Below are positions 34,975 through 43,471 of a stretch of DNA of 64,000 nt, piece by piece. The DNA is taken from the NCBI RefSeq assembly GCF_013466425.1, contig NZ_CP059165.1, positions 124,001 through 188,000 of the forward strand, read 5' to 3'. A model generated the notes under the pieces. It was not told the origin of the DNA, did no database searches, and saw nothing but the letters and a program-made list of their open reading frames with translations. Made by a program: the position numbers and the translations under genes. This DNA comes from Mycobacterium vicinigordonae. GTDB taxonomy: Bacteria; Actinomycetota; Actinomycetes; Mycobacteriales; Mycobacteriaceae. The stretch's first letter is position 1; every line of letters starts with the position of its first letter.

Positions 34975-35613
34975 TCACCCGGCGATGCCGCGATCGGGCG
35001 CGCTCATGTCACCGGTGCCAGGCACACCGTCGGCGCGGGCGTAACGCAAATACACCGAACCCGTCGGACTGCCGACCGGCGCTTCAAGGAGCGTCAGGTT
35101 TGTGGGCACCGCGCCCCCGTCGAACACCTTCTTTCCGACGCCGAGCACGATCGGGTGCACCCAGAGGTCAATCCGGTCGAAGAGCTTCTCGTGCAGCAGG
35201 GTCTGCACCAGATCGACGCTCCCGACTACCTTCACGCTGTTGTGCCGGTCCCGGACTTCGCGCACCGCGCTGGGCAGATCGGGTCCCAATTGGGTTGATC
35301 CCGCCCACGAGAGATCGGGGGCGCCGCGCGAGGCCACGTACTTGGGGACGCTGTTGAATAGCGTCGCGATCTCGGCGTCCGCACCGTCCTGCCGATGCGG
35401 CCAGAACGCGGCAAAGATGTCGTAGGTCCGCCGCCCGAGCAGCAGTGCGTCGGTGCCTTCGTAGGCGGCGCCGATCTGCGCCCCGCCCACTTCGTCGAGG
35501 AGCGGTGCCTGCCAGCCACCCCACGGGAAACCCGCGGGATCCTCCTCGGGACCACCCGGCGCCTGCGCGACCAGGTCGAGGGTGGCGAACAGCAGGATGT
35601 GGATCAGGCCCAT
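34975..35613 (-). CDS. Dihydrofolate reductase-like/RibD C-terminal domain protein
   Basis: A 212-residue protein of the RibD_C/DHFR-like fold: LIHILLFATLDLVAQAPGG at the N-terminus, LLLGRRTYDIFAAFWP, VKVVGSVDLVQTLL (NADPH-binding Gly region) and DLWVHPIVLGVGKKVF near the end. Stand-alone members are NADPH-dependent reductases of unknown substrate. The open frame extends upstream to 35898, but ATG at 35613 matches the family N-terminus and has GGGAG before it. It is upstream of the acyl-AMP ligase gene (171-bp gap) and divergent from an SDR. Confidence 0.87.
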   Translation of the reverse strand: MGLIHILLFATLDLVAQAPGGPEEDPAGFPWGGWQAPLLDEVGGAQIGAAYEGTDALLLGRRTYDIFAAFWPHRQDGADAEIATLFNSVPKYVASRGAPDLSWAGSTQLGPDLPSAVREVRDRHNSVKVVGSVDLVQTLLHEKLFDRIDLWVHPIVLGVGKKVFDGGAVPTNLTLLEAPVGSPTGSVYLRYARADGVPGTGDMSAPDRGIAG

Positions 35614-35758
35614 GACTTGCTCCCGGCGTCGTAGTCGTTTCGGGAAGTAAGACCGTTCAGTGCCGGCAATCTCATCGCAGTACGGCGAATGTGGGCAGTT
35701 GGTGGGGTAGAACTTGTAGGCACCGTCATCAATGAGGATGTCCAGAGGGAGCGGCACC

Positions 35759-36574
35759 ATGCAGTCTGTCAGCGGGCTCAATGTCCTGGTCACCGGCGCC
35801 GCCATGGGCTTGGGCAAGCTGTTTGCCACCAACGCCGTCAAGGAGGGCGCCGCGTCGGTGGTGCTGTGGGACGCCAATGAAGCCGCGCTGAAGGACACCG
35901 CCGCGGAGTTGGAAGCGGCCGGGGGAACGGTCCACTACGAGGTCGTCGATGTCACGTCGCAGGAGCGGGTGGCCGAGGCGGCCGAGCAGGCGCGCAAGAC
36001 CGTCGGCACGGTGCAGGTGCTGTTCAACAACGCCGGCATCGTTCGGGGCAACGGCTACTTCTGGGAGAACCGGACGCGCGACTTCACGCTCACAATGGAG
36101 GTCAATTCCATCGGCCCGATGCTGGTAGCTCGCGAGTTCCTGCCGGCGATGATCGAATCCGGTACCGACTGCCGACTCGTGAACATCGCCTCCTCGGCGG
36201 GACTCAACGCCATCCCGCGCATGGCGGCGTACGCCGCCTCCAAGTGGGCGGCGATCGGCTTCTCCGACTCGGTTCGACTGGAACTCGAACAAGCGGGCCA
36301 TGACCGGGTCAAGGTCACCACCGTGTGCCCGACCTACATCAACACTGGCATGTTCGACGGCGCCAAGGGCATCCTGTTCACGCCGATGCTCGAGCAAAAC
36401 GACGTGGTCGATCAGACGTGGGCGGCGATGCTGAAGGGGGATCCGTTCGTCGTCATTCCGTGGACGTCGAAGATGAACAAGGTGCTCAGCGCGGTGCTGC
36501 CGGTGCGGTTGCGCGACGCCTACCTGCGCCGTGTCGGCGTGTACAACTCCATGGACGAGTTCCACGGACACTAG
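35759..36574 (+). CDS. Short-chain dehydrogenase/reductase
   Basis: A 271-residue classical SDR: TGAAMGLG, acidic VLWDAN after the second strand, NNAGIVRGNG, SSAGLNAIPRMAAYAASK with the catalytic Ser, Tyr and Lys, and a C-terminal segment with VIPWTSKMNKVLSAVLPVRL. That tail resembles retinol/17beta-HSD11-type lipid-droplet SDRs, suggesting a hydrophobic alcohol or ketone substrate. ATG at 35759 is preceded by GAGGGAG. It is a single gene with a 145-bp upstream gap, divergent from the RibD-like gene. Confidence 0.9.
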   Translation: MQSVSGLNVLVTGAAMGLGKLFATNAVKEGAASVVLWDANEAALKDTAAELEAAGGTVHYEVVDVTSQERVAEAAEQARKTVGTVQVLFNNAGIVRGNGYFWENRTRDFTLTMEVNSIGPMLVAREFLPAMIESGTDCRLVNIASSAGLNAIPRMAAYAASKWAAIGFSDSVRLELEQAGHDRVKVTTVCPTYINTGMFDGAKGILFTPMLEQNDVVDQTWAAMLKGDPFVVIPWTSKMNKVLSAVLPVRLRDAYLRRVGVYNSMDEFHGH

Positions 36575-36634
36575 AGCGTCTCTCCGCCGAACGGCGATTA
36601 CGCCATTCCGTTACCATTTTTTGATCTTCGGCAC

Positions 36635-36640
36635 TATTTT
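36635..36640 (+). promoter_or_regulatory. -10 element of a likely leaderless cellulase transcript
   Basis: TATTTT six bases before the GTG start at 36647, with a T-rich stretch and no ribosome site between them. Confidence 0.4.
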
Positions 36641-36646
36641 TCTTTC

Positions 36647-37642
36647 GTGATGTTCTCAGCTGCCGGTGCACTCGTACGTACGATCTTCCCTTTCCTGGCT
36701 GTCGCGGTACTTGCCGTGGGCGTTGGGTCGGTGCACAGCGCGCCGGCGATGCGTCTGGTCGATTCGGGCAACCCGCTGGCCGGTCAACCGTTCTACGTCG
36801 ACCCCGCGTCGGCGGCCATGGCCGCACACAACGCCAATCCGGGCAATGCCCAGCTGACCGCGATCGCCAGCACCCCGCAGGCGTACTGGCTTGATCAGGC
36901 GTTTCCGGCCGGTTCGGTCGGCGGCCGGGTCGCGAGCTACGCTGGCGCGGCCCAGGCCGCTGGCAGCATGCCGATCTTCGCTCTCTACGCCTTGCCGCAT
37001 CGCGACTGTGGTAGCTACGCGGCGGGCGGCTTCTCTTCGGGCGCGGACTACCGCGCCTGGATCGACGGCATCTCGTCCGGCCTCGGCGGCTCACCCGCCG
37101 CGCTCATCGTCGAACCGGACGCGCTTGACATGGCCGACTGCCTGTCGGCCGACCAACGGCAGGAGCGTTTCGATCTGATTCGCTACGCGGTCGACACGCT
37201 GACCCGCGATCCGGCCGCAGCGGTGTACGTCGACGGCGGGCACTCGCGCTGGCTGAGCGCCGAGGAGATCGCCAACCGACTCAACCAGGTCGATGTAGGT
37301 CGCGCGCGCGGATTCAGCCTCAACGTCTCGAACTTCTTCACCACCGACGAGGAGATCGGATACGGGGAGGCGATCTCGGGCATGACGAACGGGGCGCACT
37401 ACGTCATCGACACCGGGCGCAACGGGGCCGGAGCCGCGGGCGACTCCGCCGCCAACTGGTGCAACCCCAGTGGCCGGGCTTTGGGTGCCGCACCTACCAC
37501 GGCGACCGGCGGCGCCCACGCCGATGCCTACCTGTGGATCAAGCGTCCCGGTGAATCCGACGGGTCCTGCAACGGCGGCCCCTCGGCAGGCCACTTCGTG
37601 AGCCAGTACGCCATCGAGCTAGGCCAGAACGCGGGGCAGTAG
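36647..37642 (+). CDS. Secreted glycoside hydrolase family 6 (cellulase)
   Basis: A 331-residue exported beta-1,4-glucanase. A signal peptide (about residues 1-32, ending HSAPA) precedes a GH6 catalytic domain. Both GH6 signatures are present: ALYALPHRDCGSYAAGG, and LIVEPDALDM with the catalytic Asp of EPD. The mature domain starts NPLAGQPFYVDP and has no carbohydrate-binding module. Mycobacteria carry such cellulases without an obvious cellulolytic lifestyle; a role in biofilm cellulose is discussed. TATTTT ends six bases before the GTG start, with no ribosome site, so the mRNA may be leaderless. An ATG follows directly at 36650. Confidence 0.92.
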   Translation: MMFSAAGALVRTIFPFLAVAVLAVGVGSVHSAPAMRLVDSGNPLAGQPFYVDPASAAMAAHNANPGNAQLTAIASTPQAYWLDQAFPAGSVGGRVASYAGAAQAAGSMPIFALYALPHRDCGSYAAGGFSSGADYRAWIDGISSGLGGSPAALIVEPDALDMADCLSADQRQERFDLIRYAVDTLTRDPAAAVYVDGGHSRWLSAEEIANRLNQVDVGRARGFSLNVSNFFTTDEEIGYGEAISGMTNGAHYVIDTGRNGAGAAGDSAANWCNPSGRALGAAPTTATGGAHADAYLWIKRPGESDGSCNGGPSAGHFVSQYAIELGQNAGQ

Positions 37643-37659
37643 GCGGCAGCCACCGGGTC

Positions 37660-38850
37660 ATGACCGCGCCGCCGGATATCGATCTCACCGACGGACACTT
37701 TTACGCCGACGGCGGGGCTCGCCGTGCCTACCGCTGGATGCGCGAGCACCGCCCTGTATTTCGGGACCGCAACGGCTTGGCCGCCGCGGCAAGCTACCGC
37801 GCGGTGATCGAGGCCGAACGAGACCCGGGGCTGTTCTCCAACTCCGGCGGCATCCGGCCGCATACCCCGCCGCTGCTGCACATGATCGACATGGACGACC
37901 CGGCTCATCTGCTGCACCGCAAGCTGGTCAACCATGGCTTCACCCGTAAACGTGTTGGTGCACAAGCTGATTCGATCCAGTCCATGTGCGATGCGCTGGT
38001 TGACGCGGTCTGCGAGCGCGGCGCATGCGACTTCGTGGCCGACATCGCCGCGCCCCTGCCGATGGCGGTGATCGGCGATATGCTCGGCGTGGCGCCCGCC
38101 GAGCGCGACATGTTCCTTGCCTGGTCCGACGACATGGTGGTTGCGCTGAGTTCGACGGCGTCACCGGAACTGCTGGCACGCTCGGTGGCCTCGCTGACCG
38201 CCTACAACGAACACATGCACACGCTGATCGGACAGCGCCGCAGCAACCCCGGCGACGACCTGGTGAGCGTTCTGGTGGCGGCCGAGTTCGACGGACGCCG
38301 CCTGTCCGACGACGAGATCGCGGCCGAAACCTTGCTGATTCTCATCGGCGGTGATGAGACCACCCGCCACACCCTGTCCGGCGGGGTCGCCGCGCTGCTG
38401 CAGCGGCCCGGGCAGTGGGACGCCCTGCGCGCCGACCCGGGTCTGCTCAGCGGCGCGATCGAAGAGATGCTGCGCTGGACGTCGCCGGTGAAGAACATGT
38501 GCCGAATTTTGACTGCCGACAGCGACTTCCACGGCACGCGGTTGTACGCCGGGGAGAAGATCATGCTGCTGTTTGAATCGGCCAACTTCGACGACGCGGT
38601 CTTCGCCGATCCCGACGAGTTCGACATCCGCCGAAACCCGAACAATCACTTGGCATTTGGTTTCGGCACCCACTTCTGTCTGGGCAACCAGCTGGCGCGG
38701 GTGGAGCTGACCACCATGGTCGGCACCGTTCTGCGCCGACTGCCGGACCTGGCCCTTGCGGACGGCGCCGAACTCCCCCTGCGACAGGCAAACTTCGTCA
38801 GCGGGCTGGAATCGATGCCGGTCACCTTCGCGTCGACGCCGGTTAGTTGA
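37660..38850 (+). CDS. cyp142: Cytochrome P450, CYP142 family (sterol C26/27 hydroxylase)
   Basis: A 396-residue soluble P450. I-helix LILIGGDETTRHTLSGG, ExxR in IEEMLRWTSPVKNMCR, and heme-binding FGFGTHFCLGNQLAR. The N-terminus (DGHFYADGGARRAYRWMREHRPVFRDRNG) and long blocks such as the one starting MIDMDDPAHLLHRKLVN match CYP142A1 of M. tuberculosis as I remember it. CYP142 oxidises the terminal methyl of the cholesterol or cholestenone side chain. Its usual neighbours near echA19 are absent here, so this may be a relocated copy or a second CYP142. It starts 17 bp behind the cellulase stop; no ribosome site is clear. Confidence 0.9.
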   Translation: MTAPPDIDLTDGHFYADGGARRAYRWMREHRPVFRDRNGLAAAASYRAVIEAERDPGLFSNSGGIRPHTPPLLHMIDMDDPAHLLHRKLVNHGFTRKRVGAQADSIQSMCDALVDAVCERGACDFVADIAAPLPMAVIGDMLGVAPAERDMFLAWSDDMVVALSSTASPELLARSVASLTAYNEHMHTLIGQRRSNPGDDLVSVLVAAEFDGRRLSDDEIAAETLLILIGGDETTRHTLSGGVAALLQRPGQWDALRADPGLLSGAIEEMLRWTSPVKNMCRILTADSDFHGTRLYAGEKIMLLFESANFDDAVFADPDEFDIRRNPNNHLAFGFGTHFCLGNQLARVELTTMVGTVLRRLPDLALADGAELPLRQANFVSGLESMPVTFASTPVS

Positions 38851-38899
38851 CCCGCTATTGCGGCCGAGTTCGGGAGGCCGGTGGTTAGGCTGAGCCTCG

Positions 38900-40516
38900 A
38901 TGAGCGGGAATAGCGCACGCCGAAGCAGCGCGCAACGGCTCGGCGGCGTGCTCGAAAGGCTTACCCGCCAGAGTGGCCATCTGGCCCCCACGCCGGACTA
39001 CGGGTCCTGGATTCTGGGCCGGGTCTCGGACAGCCCGCGACGGCGCCGGATTCGCATCCAGGTGGTACTAACCGGGTTCGTGGTGGTTGCCAACCTAATC
39101 GGCGTGGGTGTGGCGCTGCTCGTCGTGACGGTGACATTTCCGGTCCCAAGCGTCTTCGACGACCGGGTCGCCTGGATAACGTTCCTGTTGGCGCCGACCT
39201 ATATCGCCGCGGCGCTCTCGGTCGGGGTCGTCTGGGGCACCAACCGCGTGATGAACGACGTCCGGTGGTCCATCGAGGACCGCGAGCCCACACTGGACGA
39301 TCAGCGCAACACTTTCTTCGCGCCGGGGCGGCTGACTCGGGTGCTGCTGATCCTGTGGTTTGGCGGTGCCGTCCTACTGACGGTGCTCTACGGACTGGCG
39401 AATACCGGGTACATCCCGAAGGTCCTGCTAGGGGTCAGCTTCAGCGGGATCGTGGTGTCCGGCAGCTGCTACCTCTTCACCGAGTTCGCCCTGCGTCCCG
39501 TGGCGGCGCGGGCGTTGGAAGTCGGGCCGCCGCCGCGGCGGTTCGCGCCCGGGATCATGGGCCGCACATTGCTGGTGTGGGCGGTGGGCTCGGGTGTGCC
39601 GGTGCTCGGGATCCTACTCGCAGGTGTCCTGACTCTCACGCTGCGCAATCTCACGCCGACGCAGTTCGCCGTCGCGGTGGTGGTCCTGGCTGTCTTCGCG
39701 CTGGTGTTCGGCTTCATCCTGATGTGGCTGTTGTCCTGGTTCACCGCCACCCCGGTCCGGGTGGTGCGCGCCGCGCTGCACCGGGTGGAGCGGGGGGAAC
39801 TCGACACCGACGTGGTGGTCTTCGACGGCACCGAACTGGGTCAGTTGCAGCGCGGCTTCAACCGGATGGTGCACGGCTTGCGGGAGCGCGAACGGGTGCG
39901 GGATCTGTTCGGCCGGCACGTGGGCCGCGAAGTGGCGGCTCTGGCCGAGCGGGAGCAGCCCGAGCTCGGCGGCGAAGAACGGCACGCGGCAGTTATCTTC
40001 GTCGACATCATCGGTTCCACCAAGATGGCGAACTCCCGGCCGCCGAAAGAGATCGTCGCGATCCTCAACCGCTTCTTCGAGGTCGTCGTCGACGAGGTCG
40101 AAAAGCACCACGGCATGGTCAACAAGTTCGAGGGCGATGCGGTGCTAGCCGTGTTCGGAGCACCTTTCGCACTGGAAAACCCTGACCAGGAAGCGCTTTC
40201 GGCGGCACGCGCGATGTCCGCGCGCCTCCGCGACGAAGTTACCGAGTGTGAAGCGGGCATCGGAGTGTCCTCGGGTGTGGTGGTGGCCGGCAACGTCGGC
40301 GCCAAGGAGCGCTTTGAATACACCGTCATCGGCGGGCCGGTCAATGCGGCGGCGCGGCTGTGTGAACTGGCCAAGGTAGTGCCCGGCCGGCTGATCGCCA
40401 CTGCAGACACCGTCGAAAGAGCCGGCGAACCCGAAAGCGGCCATTGGGAATTCGGCGACACCGTAACCTTGCGCGGCTACGACGAACCGACCCAGCTCGC
40501 CGTGCCGAGGTCGTAG
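38900..40516 (+). CDS. Membrane class III adenylate/guanylate cyclase with HAMP domain
   Basis: A 538-residue integral membrane cyclase with six predicted membrane helices (residues about 54-280), a HAMP domain (about 281-335) and a class III catalytic domain (about 360-530). Metal-binding Asp369 is in FVDIIGSTKMA. Lys409 and Asp413 are in NKFEGDAV, and the transition-state residues Asn482 and Arg486 are in VNAAARL. The Asp that normally pairs with the Lys for purine selection is Gly479 here (VIGGPVN). The layout is that of the Rv1318c-Rv1320c/Rv3645 group. It would make cAMP in response to a membrane or lipid signal; a Crp-like protein is encoded at 60979. Confidence 0.92.
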   Translation: MSGNSARRSSAQRLGGVLERLTRQSGHLAPTPDYGSWILGRVSDSPRRRRIRIQVVLTGFVVVANLIGVGVALLVVTVTFPVPSVFDDRVAWITFLLAPTYIAAALSVGVVWGTNRVMNDVRWSIEDREPTLDDQRNTFFAPGRLTRVLLILWFGGAVLLTVLYGLANTGYIPKVLLGVSFSGIVVSGSCYLFTEFALRPVAARALEVGPPPRRFAPGIMGRTLLVWAVGSGVPVLGILLAGVLTLTLRNLTPTQFAVAVVVLAVFALVFGFILMWLLSWFTATPVRVVRAALHRVERGELDTDVVVFDGTELGQLQRGFNRMVHGLRERERVRDLFGRHVGREVAALAEREQPELGGEERHAAVIFVDIIGSTKMANSRPPKEIVAILNRFFEVVVDEVEKHHGMVNKFEGDAVLAVFGAPFALENPDQEALSAARAMSARLRDEVTECEAGIGVSSGVVVAGNVGAKERFEYTVIGGPVNAAARLCELAKVVPGRLIATADTVERAGEPESGHWEFGDTVTLRGYDEPTQLAVPRS

Positions 40517-40542
40517 TTCCGCCGTCGGGTGGTCCGCCGCGG

Positions 40543-40884
40543 CTAGCGTCGGTAGAAAACATCTCCCTCGACGGTGATGGTCGACTGGTTCACCCAGACG
40601 ACGTTGAAGTACACCGGCGCCGGCGTACGTGTCTGGCTGCTCATGATGGTCAAGATGCCGCCGCGGGAGGACGGGTTCCAGGAACACGGTCCTGACGTGG
40701 TCGGTATCCCCGCGGCGTTGGCCAGTGAGCAACCACTCTGGCTCACCAATAGCTGTTCAGCACCATCGCCGGTACTCCAGAACCCCACCGGTGCAGCAGC
40801 TCCGGACGCATGGGCGATGCCGGTGGAGACCGTTACCAGACCGACAGCCAATGCAGCGGCCGCGGTGTACTTCTTGACCTTCAT
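40543..40884 (-). CDS. Small secreted protein of unknown function
   Basis: A 113-residue exported protein. The signal peptide is MKVKKYTAAAALAVGLVTVS with cleavage near AHA (about residue 26). The mature part of about 85 residues contains two Cys (SGCSLAN and GPCSWNP), probably a disulfide, and ends WVNQSTITVEGDVFYRR. AGGGAG is eight bases before the ATG. I recognise no domain. It is convergent with the cyclase gene, 26 bp apart. Confidence 0.8.
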   Translation of the reverse strand: MKVKKYTAAAALAVGLVTVSTGIAHASGAAAPVGFWSTGDGAEQLLVSQSGCSLANAAGIPTTSGPCSWNPSSRGGILTIMSSQTRTPAPVYFNVVWVNQSTITVEGDVFYRR

Positions 40885-40984
40885 CGTGTCGCTCCCTACG
40901 AGGCGGATGTGGGTGGAACACGAAAAGCGTCCCGAGCGCTACTGGGCGGATCCTTGGTCAATTCTTGGTGCACGACAGCCCTTG

Positions 40985-41386
40985 TCAGGACGTCAGGTCG
41001 CCGTCGACATAGAGCCAGCGATCCTTTTCCTTGGTGAATCTGCTGCGTTCCTGCATGATGTGGCGTTTGCCGTGCCGCACGTACTGAGCGCGAAACTCGA
41101 CGACACCGCTGCTGTCGTCTCGCGCACCGCCCTCGGTGTCGACGATCTGAAGGCGCCGCCAGGCGACATCGCGATCCAGATCGACGCCTCGCGGACGTGT
41201 CCGGGGATGCCAGGTCGAGAGCAGGTAGCTTTCGTCGCCGAGCGCGAACGCGGTGAATCGCGAACGCATCAGTGCCAGCGCGGTTTCGGCGGCGCGTTCG
41301 CCAAGGTGCAGTGGGCCGCAGCACTCGAGGTATCCGGTACCCGATCCGCACAGGCACGGTTCGCCCTCGGGTGCCGTAGCGTTCAT
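40985..41386 (-). CDS. YchJ-like SEC-C motif protein
   Basis: A 133-residue protein with the zinc-binding SEC-C-type motif CLCGSGTGYLECCGPLH at residues 11-27, then LMRSRFTAFALGDESYLLSTWHP and a C-terminal NTF2-like sheet. The family (UPF0225/YchJ) is widespread and its role is unsettled. It is a single gene, 100 bp upstream of the small secreted protein on the same strand and divergent from the SDR at 41439. Confidence 0.88.
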   Translation of the reverse strand: MNATAPEGEPCLCGSGTGYLECCGPLHLGERAAETALALMRSRFTAFALGDESYLLSTWHPRTRPRGVDLDRDVAWRRLQIVDTEGGARDDSSGVVEFRAQYVRHGKRHIMQERSRFTKEKDRWLYVDGDLTS

Positions 41387-41438
41387 CGGGGCATTGTCTC
41401 AGAGAGAACGTGGAAACCGGTCGGACTAAGAGGTGGAC

Positions 41439-42188
41439 ATGACATCGTCGACATCGATGCAGGGCAAAATCGCGCTAGTCACCGGTGCCTCCTCGGGGCT
41501 GGGCGCCGAGACGGCGCGTCTGTTATCCCGAAGAGGCGCAACGGTTTTCGGGATTGCGCGGGACACCGAGAAACTGGCCTCGGTGTTTACCGACATACAA
41601 TTGGGCGTATACGCGCCGGTGGACGTGAGTTCGCCGAATGCCTGCCGCAGCGCCGTGGCACAGTGTGTTGACCGGTTCGCCGGGATCGACGTGCTGATCA
41701 ACGTCGCCGGCCACCACCAGATGCGCCGCACCGAGTCGATGACCGACGATGACTGGGAGCATGACCTCGCCGTCAACCTGAACGGACCGTTCTACCTGTG
41801 CCGCGCCGCGCTCCCGCACCTGCTCGCGCGCGGCGGCAACATCGTCAACGTGGCCTCCATCGCCGGTGTCGAGGGCCAGGCGTATTCGGCCGGCTACTGC
41901 TCGGCCAAGCACGGGTTGATCGGTCTGACCCGCGCCCTGGCAGTGGAGTACACCTCCGACCGGTTGCGGGTCAACGCGGTGTGCCCGGGCGGCATGCTGA
42001 CCCCGCAGATCGAACAATTCAGCGCACCGGAGAACCCCGACTACAACCTGATCCTGCGGTCGGCCGCGCCGCGCGGCATGATGCAGCCCAGCGATGTCGC
42101 CGCGGTGATCGCGTTCCTGGCCAGCGACGACGCGGCCGCCGTACACGGCGCCGTCTACCGGGTCGACAACGGCAAAGGGGCCGGCTGA
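41439..42188 (+). CDS. Short-chain dehydrogenase/reductase
   Basis: A 249-residue SDR of the 3-oxoacyl-ACP reductase/glucose dehydrogenase type: TGASSGLGAETA, basic IARDTEKL favouring NADPH, NVASIAGVEGQAYSAGYCSAKHG with the catalytic Ser, Tyr and Lys, NAVCPGGMLTPQ, and VYRVDNGKGAG at the end. GAGGTG precedes ATG at 41439. It leads two acyl-CoA dehydrogenases on the same strand after a 50-bp gap, suggesting a shared lipid-oxidation unit from 41439 to 45584. Confidence 0.9.
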   Translation: MTSSTSMQGKIALVTGASSGLGAETARLLSRRGATVFGIARDTEKLASVFTDIQLGVYAPVDVSSPNACRSAVAQCVDRFAGIDVLINVAGHHQMRRTESMTDDDWEHDLAVNLNGPFYLCRAALPHLLARGGNIVNVASIAGVEGQAYSAGYCSAKHGLIGLTRALAVEYTSDRLRVNAVCPGGMLTPQIEQFSAPENPDYNLILRSAAPRGMMQPSDVAAVIAFLASDDAAAVHGAVYRVDNGKGAG

Positions 42189-42238
42189 GGCTAGACTCGC
42201 GCCGACGATTCACTGCTACGACGCTAGGCCGATAACTC

Positions 42239-43471
42239 ATGGATCTGCAGTGGTCACAAGACGAGCTGGACTTCCAGGCCGAGGTCCGGGACTTCCTCGC
42301 CGAAAAGCTGACTCCCGACCTTCGGCGCGCGGGTCGACTGATGACCAGCGTCTACGCCGACCATGAGGCGAGCATGGCGTGGCAGGCGATTTTGCACGAA
42401 CGCGGATGGGCGGCGCCGGCGTGGCCGGTCGAATTCGGCGGCTGTGGCTGGACCTTGACGCAGCATTACATCTTCAGTAGGGAGTCGACGCTGGCGGGTG
42501 CGCCGTCGCTGTCGCCGATGGGAATTCGGATGGTCGCGCACGCGATTATCCGGTTCGGAACAGATGCGCAAAGGGAGCATTTTCTGCCCCGAATCCTGAC
42601 TGGCGAGGTGTTCTTCTGCCAGGGCTACTCCGAACCGGAGGCAGGTTCGGACCTGGCCGCACTGTCGATGGCCGCGGTGTCCGACGGCGACGACCTAGTG
42701 TGTACCGGCAGCAAGATCTGGACAACCCATGCAAGGGAAGCGAATTGGATGTTCGCGTTAGTGCGCACATCCCGTACCGGTAAGAAGCAGCAGGGCATCA
42801 CCTTCGTTCTCATCGACATGACCTCGCCCGGTATCGAGATTCGCCCACTGGTGATGACATCGGGCGAAGAAGTGCAAAATCAGGTGTTCTTCGACGAAGT
42901 CCGGGTGCCCAAGGCCAACGTGATCGGTGAGATTGATGACGGCTGGAGCGTGGCCAAGTATCTGCTGGAATTCGAGCGCGGCGGCGGCGCGGTTTCGCCG
43001 GGTCTGCAGGTGATGGCCGAGGAGATCGGTACGGTGGCCGCCGATCAGCCCGGCCCCGGCGGCGGGAGCCTGGCCGATGATCCGGCCTTTGCGCGCAAGC
43101 TCGCCGACGCGCGAATCCGCGCCGAAGTGTTGGAGATCCTGGAATACCGGGTGCTCGCCGCGGTGGCGCAGGGGCGCAACCCCGGAGCACCGTCGTCGAT
43201 GCTCAAGATCCTGGGCACCGAACTCAGCCAGACGCTCACCGAACTCTTGCTCGCGGCGGCCGGACCGTGCGGCCGCGCGTACCAGCCGCATGTCACTGCG
43301 CCCGGTGGCCCCGTCACCGAGTTCGAACCGCCCGCCGATGGTTACGCCTCGGGTCAACCGTGGCAGGCGGTGGCGCCGCTGCGCTACTTCAACGACCGCG
43401 CCGGGTCAATCTATGCCGGCAGCAACGAGATTCAACGAAATATTCTCGCCAGAGCGGCACTGGGGTTGTAG
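42239..43471 (+). CDS. Acyl-CoA dehydrogenase (catalytic-type subunit)
   Basis: A 410-residue FadE: AAPAWPVEFGGCGW, GYSEPEAGSDLAAL, GSKIWTTHAREANWMFAL, EEVQNQVFFDEVRVP and C-terminal SIYAGSNEIQRNILARAAL with the conserved Glu-Ile loop. The GSKIWTTHA block and the pairing with a second FadE directly behind it (no gap) match heteromeric alpha2beta2 acyl-CoA dehydrogenases. A GGSLADDP insertion lies before the C-terminal helices. Substrate unknown. Confidence 0.92.
   Translation: MDLQWSQDELDFQAEVRDFLAEKLTPDLRRAGRLMTSVYADHEASMAWQAILHERGWAAPAWPVEFGGCGWTLTQHYIFSRESTLAGAPSLSPMGIRMVAHAIIRFGTDAQREHFLPRILTGEVFFCQGYSEPEAGSDLAALSMAAVSDGDDLVCTGSKIWTTHAREANWMFALVRTSRTGKKQQGITFVLIDMTSPGIEIRPLVMTSGEEVQNQVFFDEVRVPKANVIGEIDDGWSVAKYLLEFERGGGAVSPGLQVMAEEIGTVAADQPGPGGGSLADDPAFARKLADARIRAEVLEILEYRVLAAVAQGRNPGAPSSMLKILGTELSQTLTELLLAAAGPCGRAYQPHVTAPGGPVTEFEPPADGYASGQPWQAVAPLRYFNDRAGSIYAGSNEIQRNILARAALGL

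Noticed and set aside
34839-35357. 172-codon plus-strand frame opposite the RibD-like gene
   Set aside because: Very Arg-rich shadow of the reductase gene, whose minus-strand reading has clear family motifs.
35729-36571. 280-codon minus-strand frame exactly opposite the SDR at 35759
   Set aside because: The SDR reading has all catalytic motifs and a ribosome site; the opposite frame is a GC-bias artefact despite its length.
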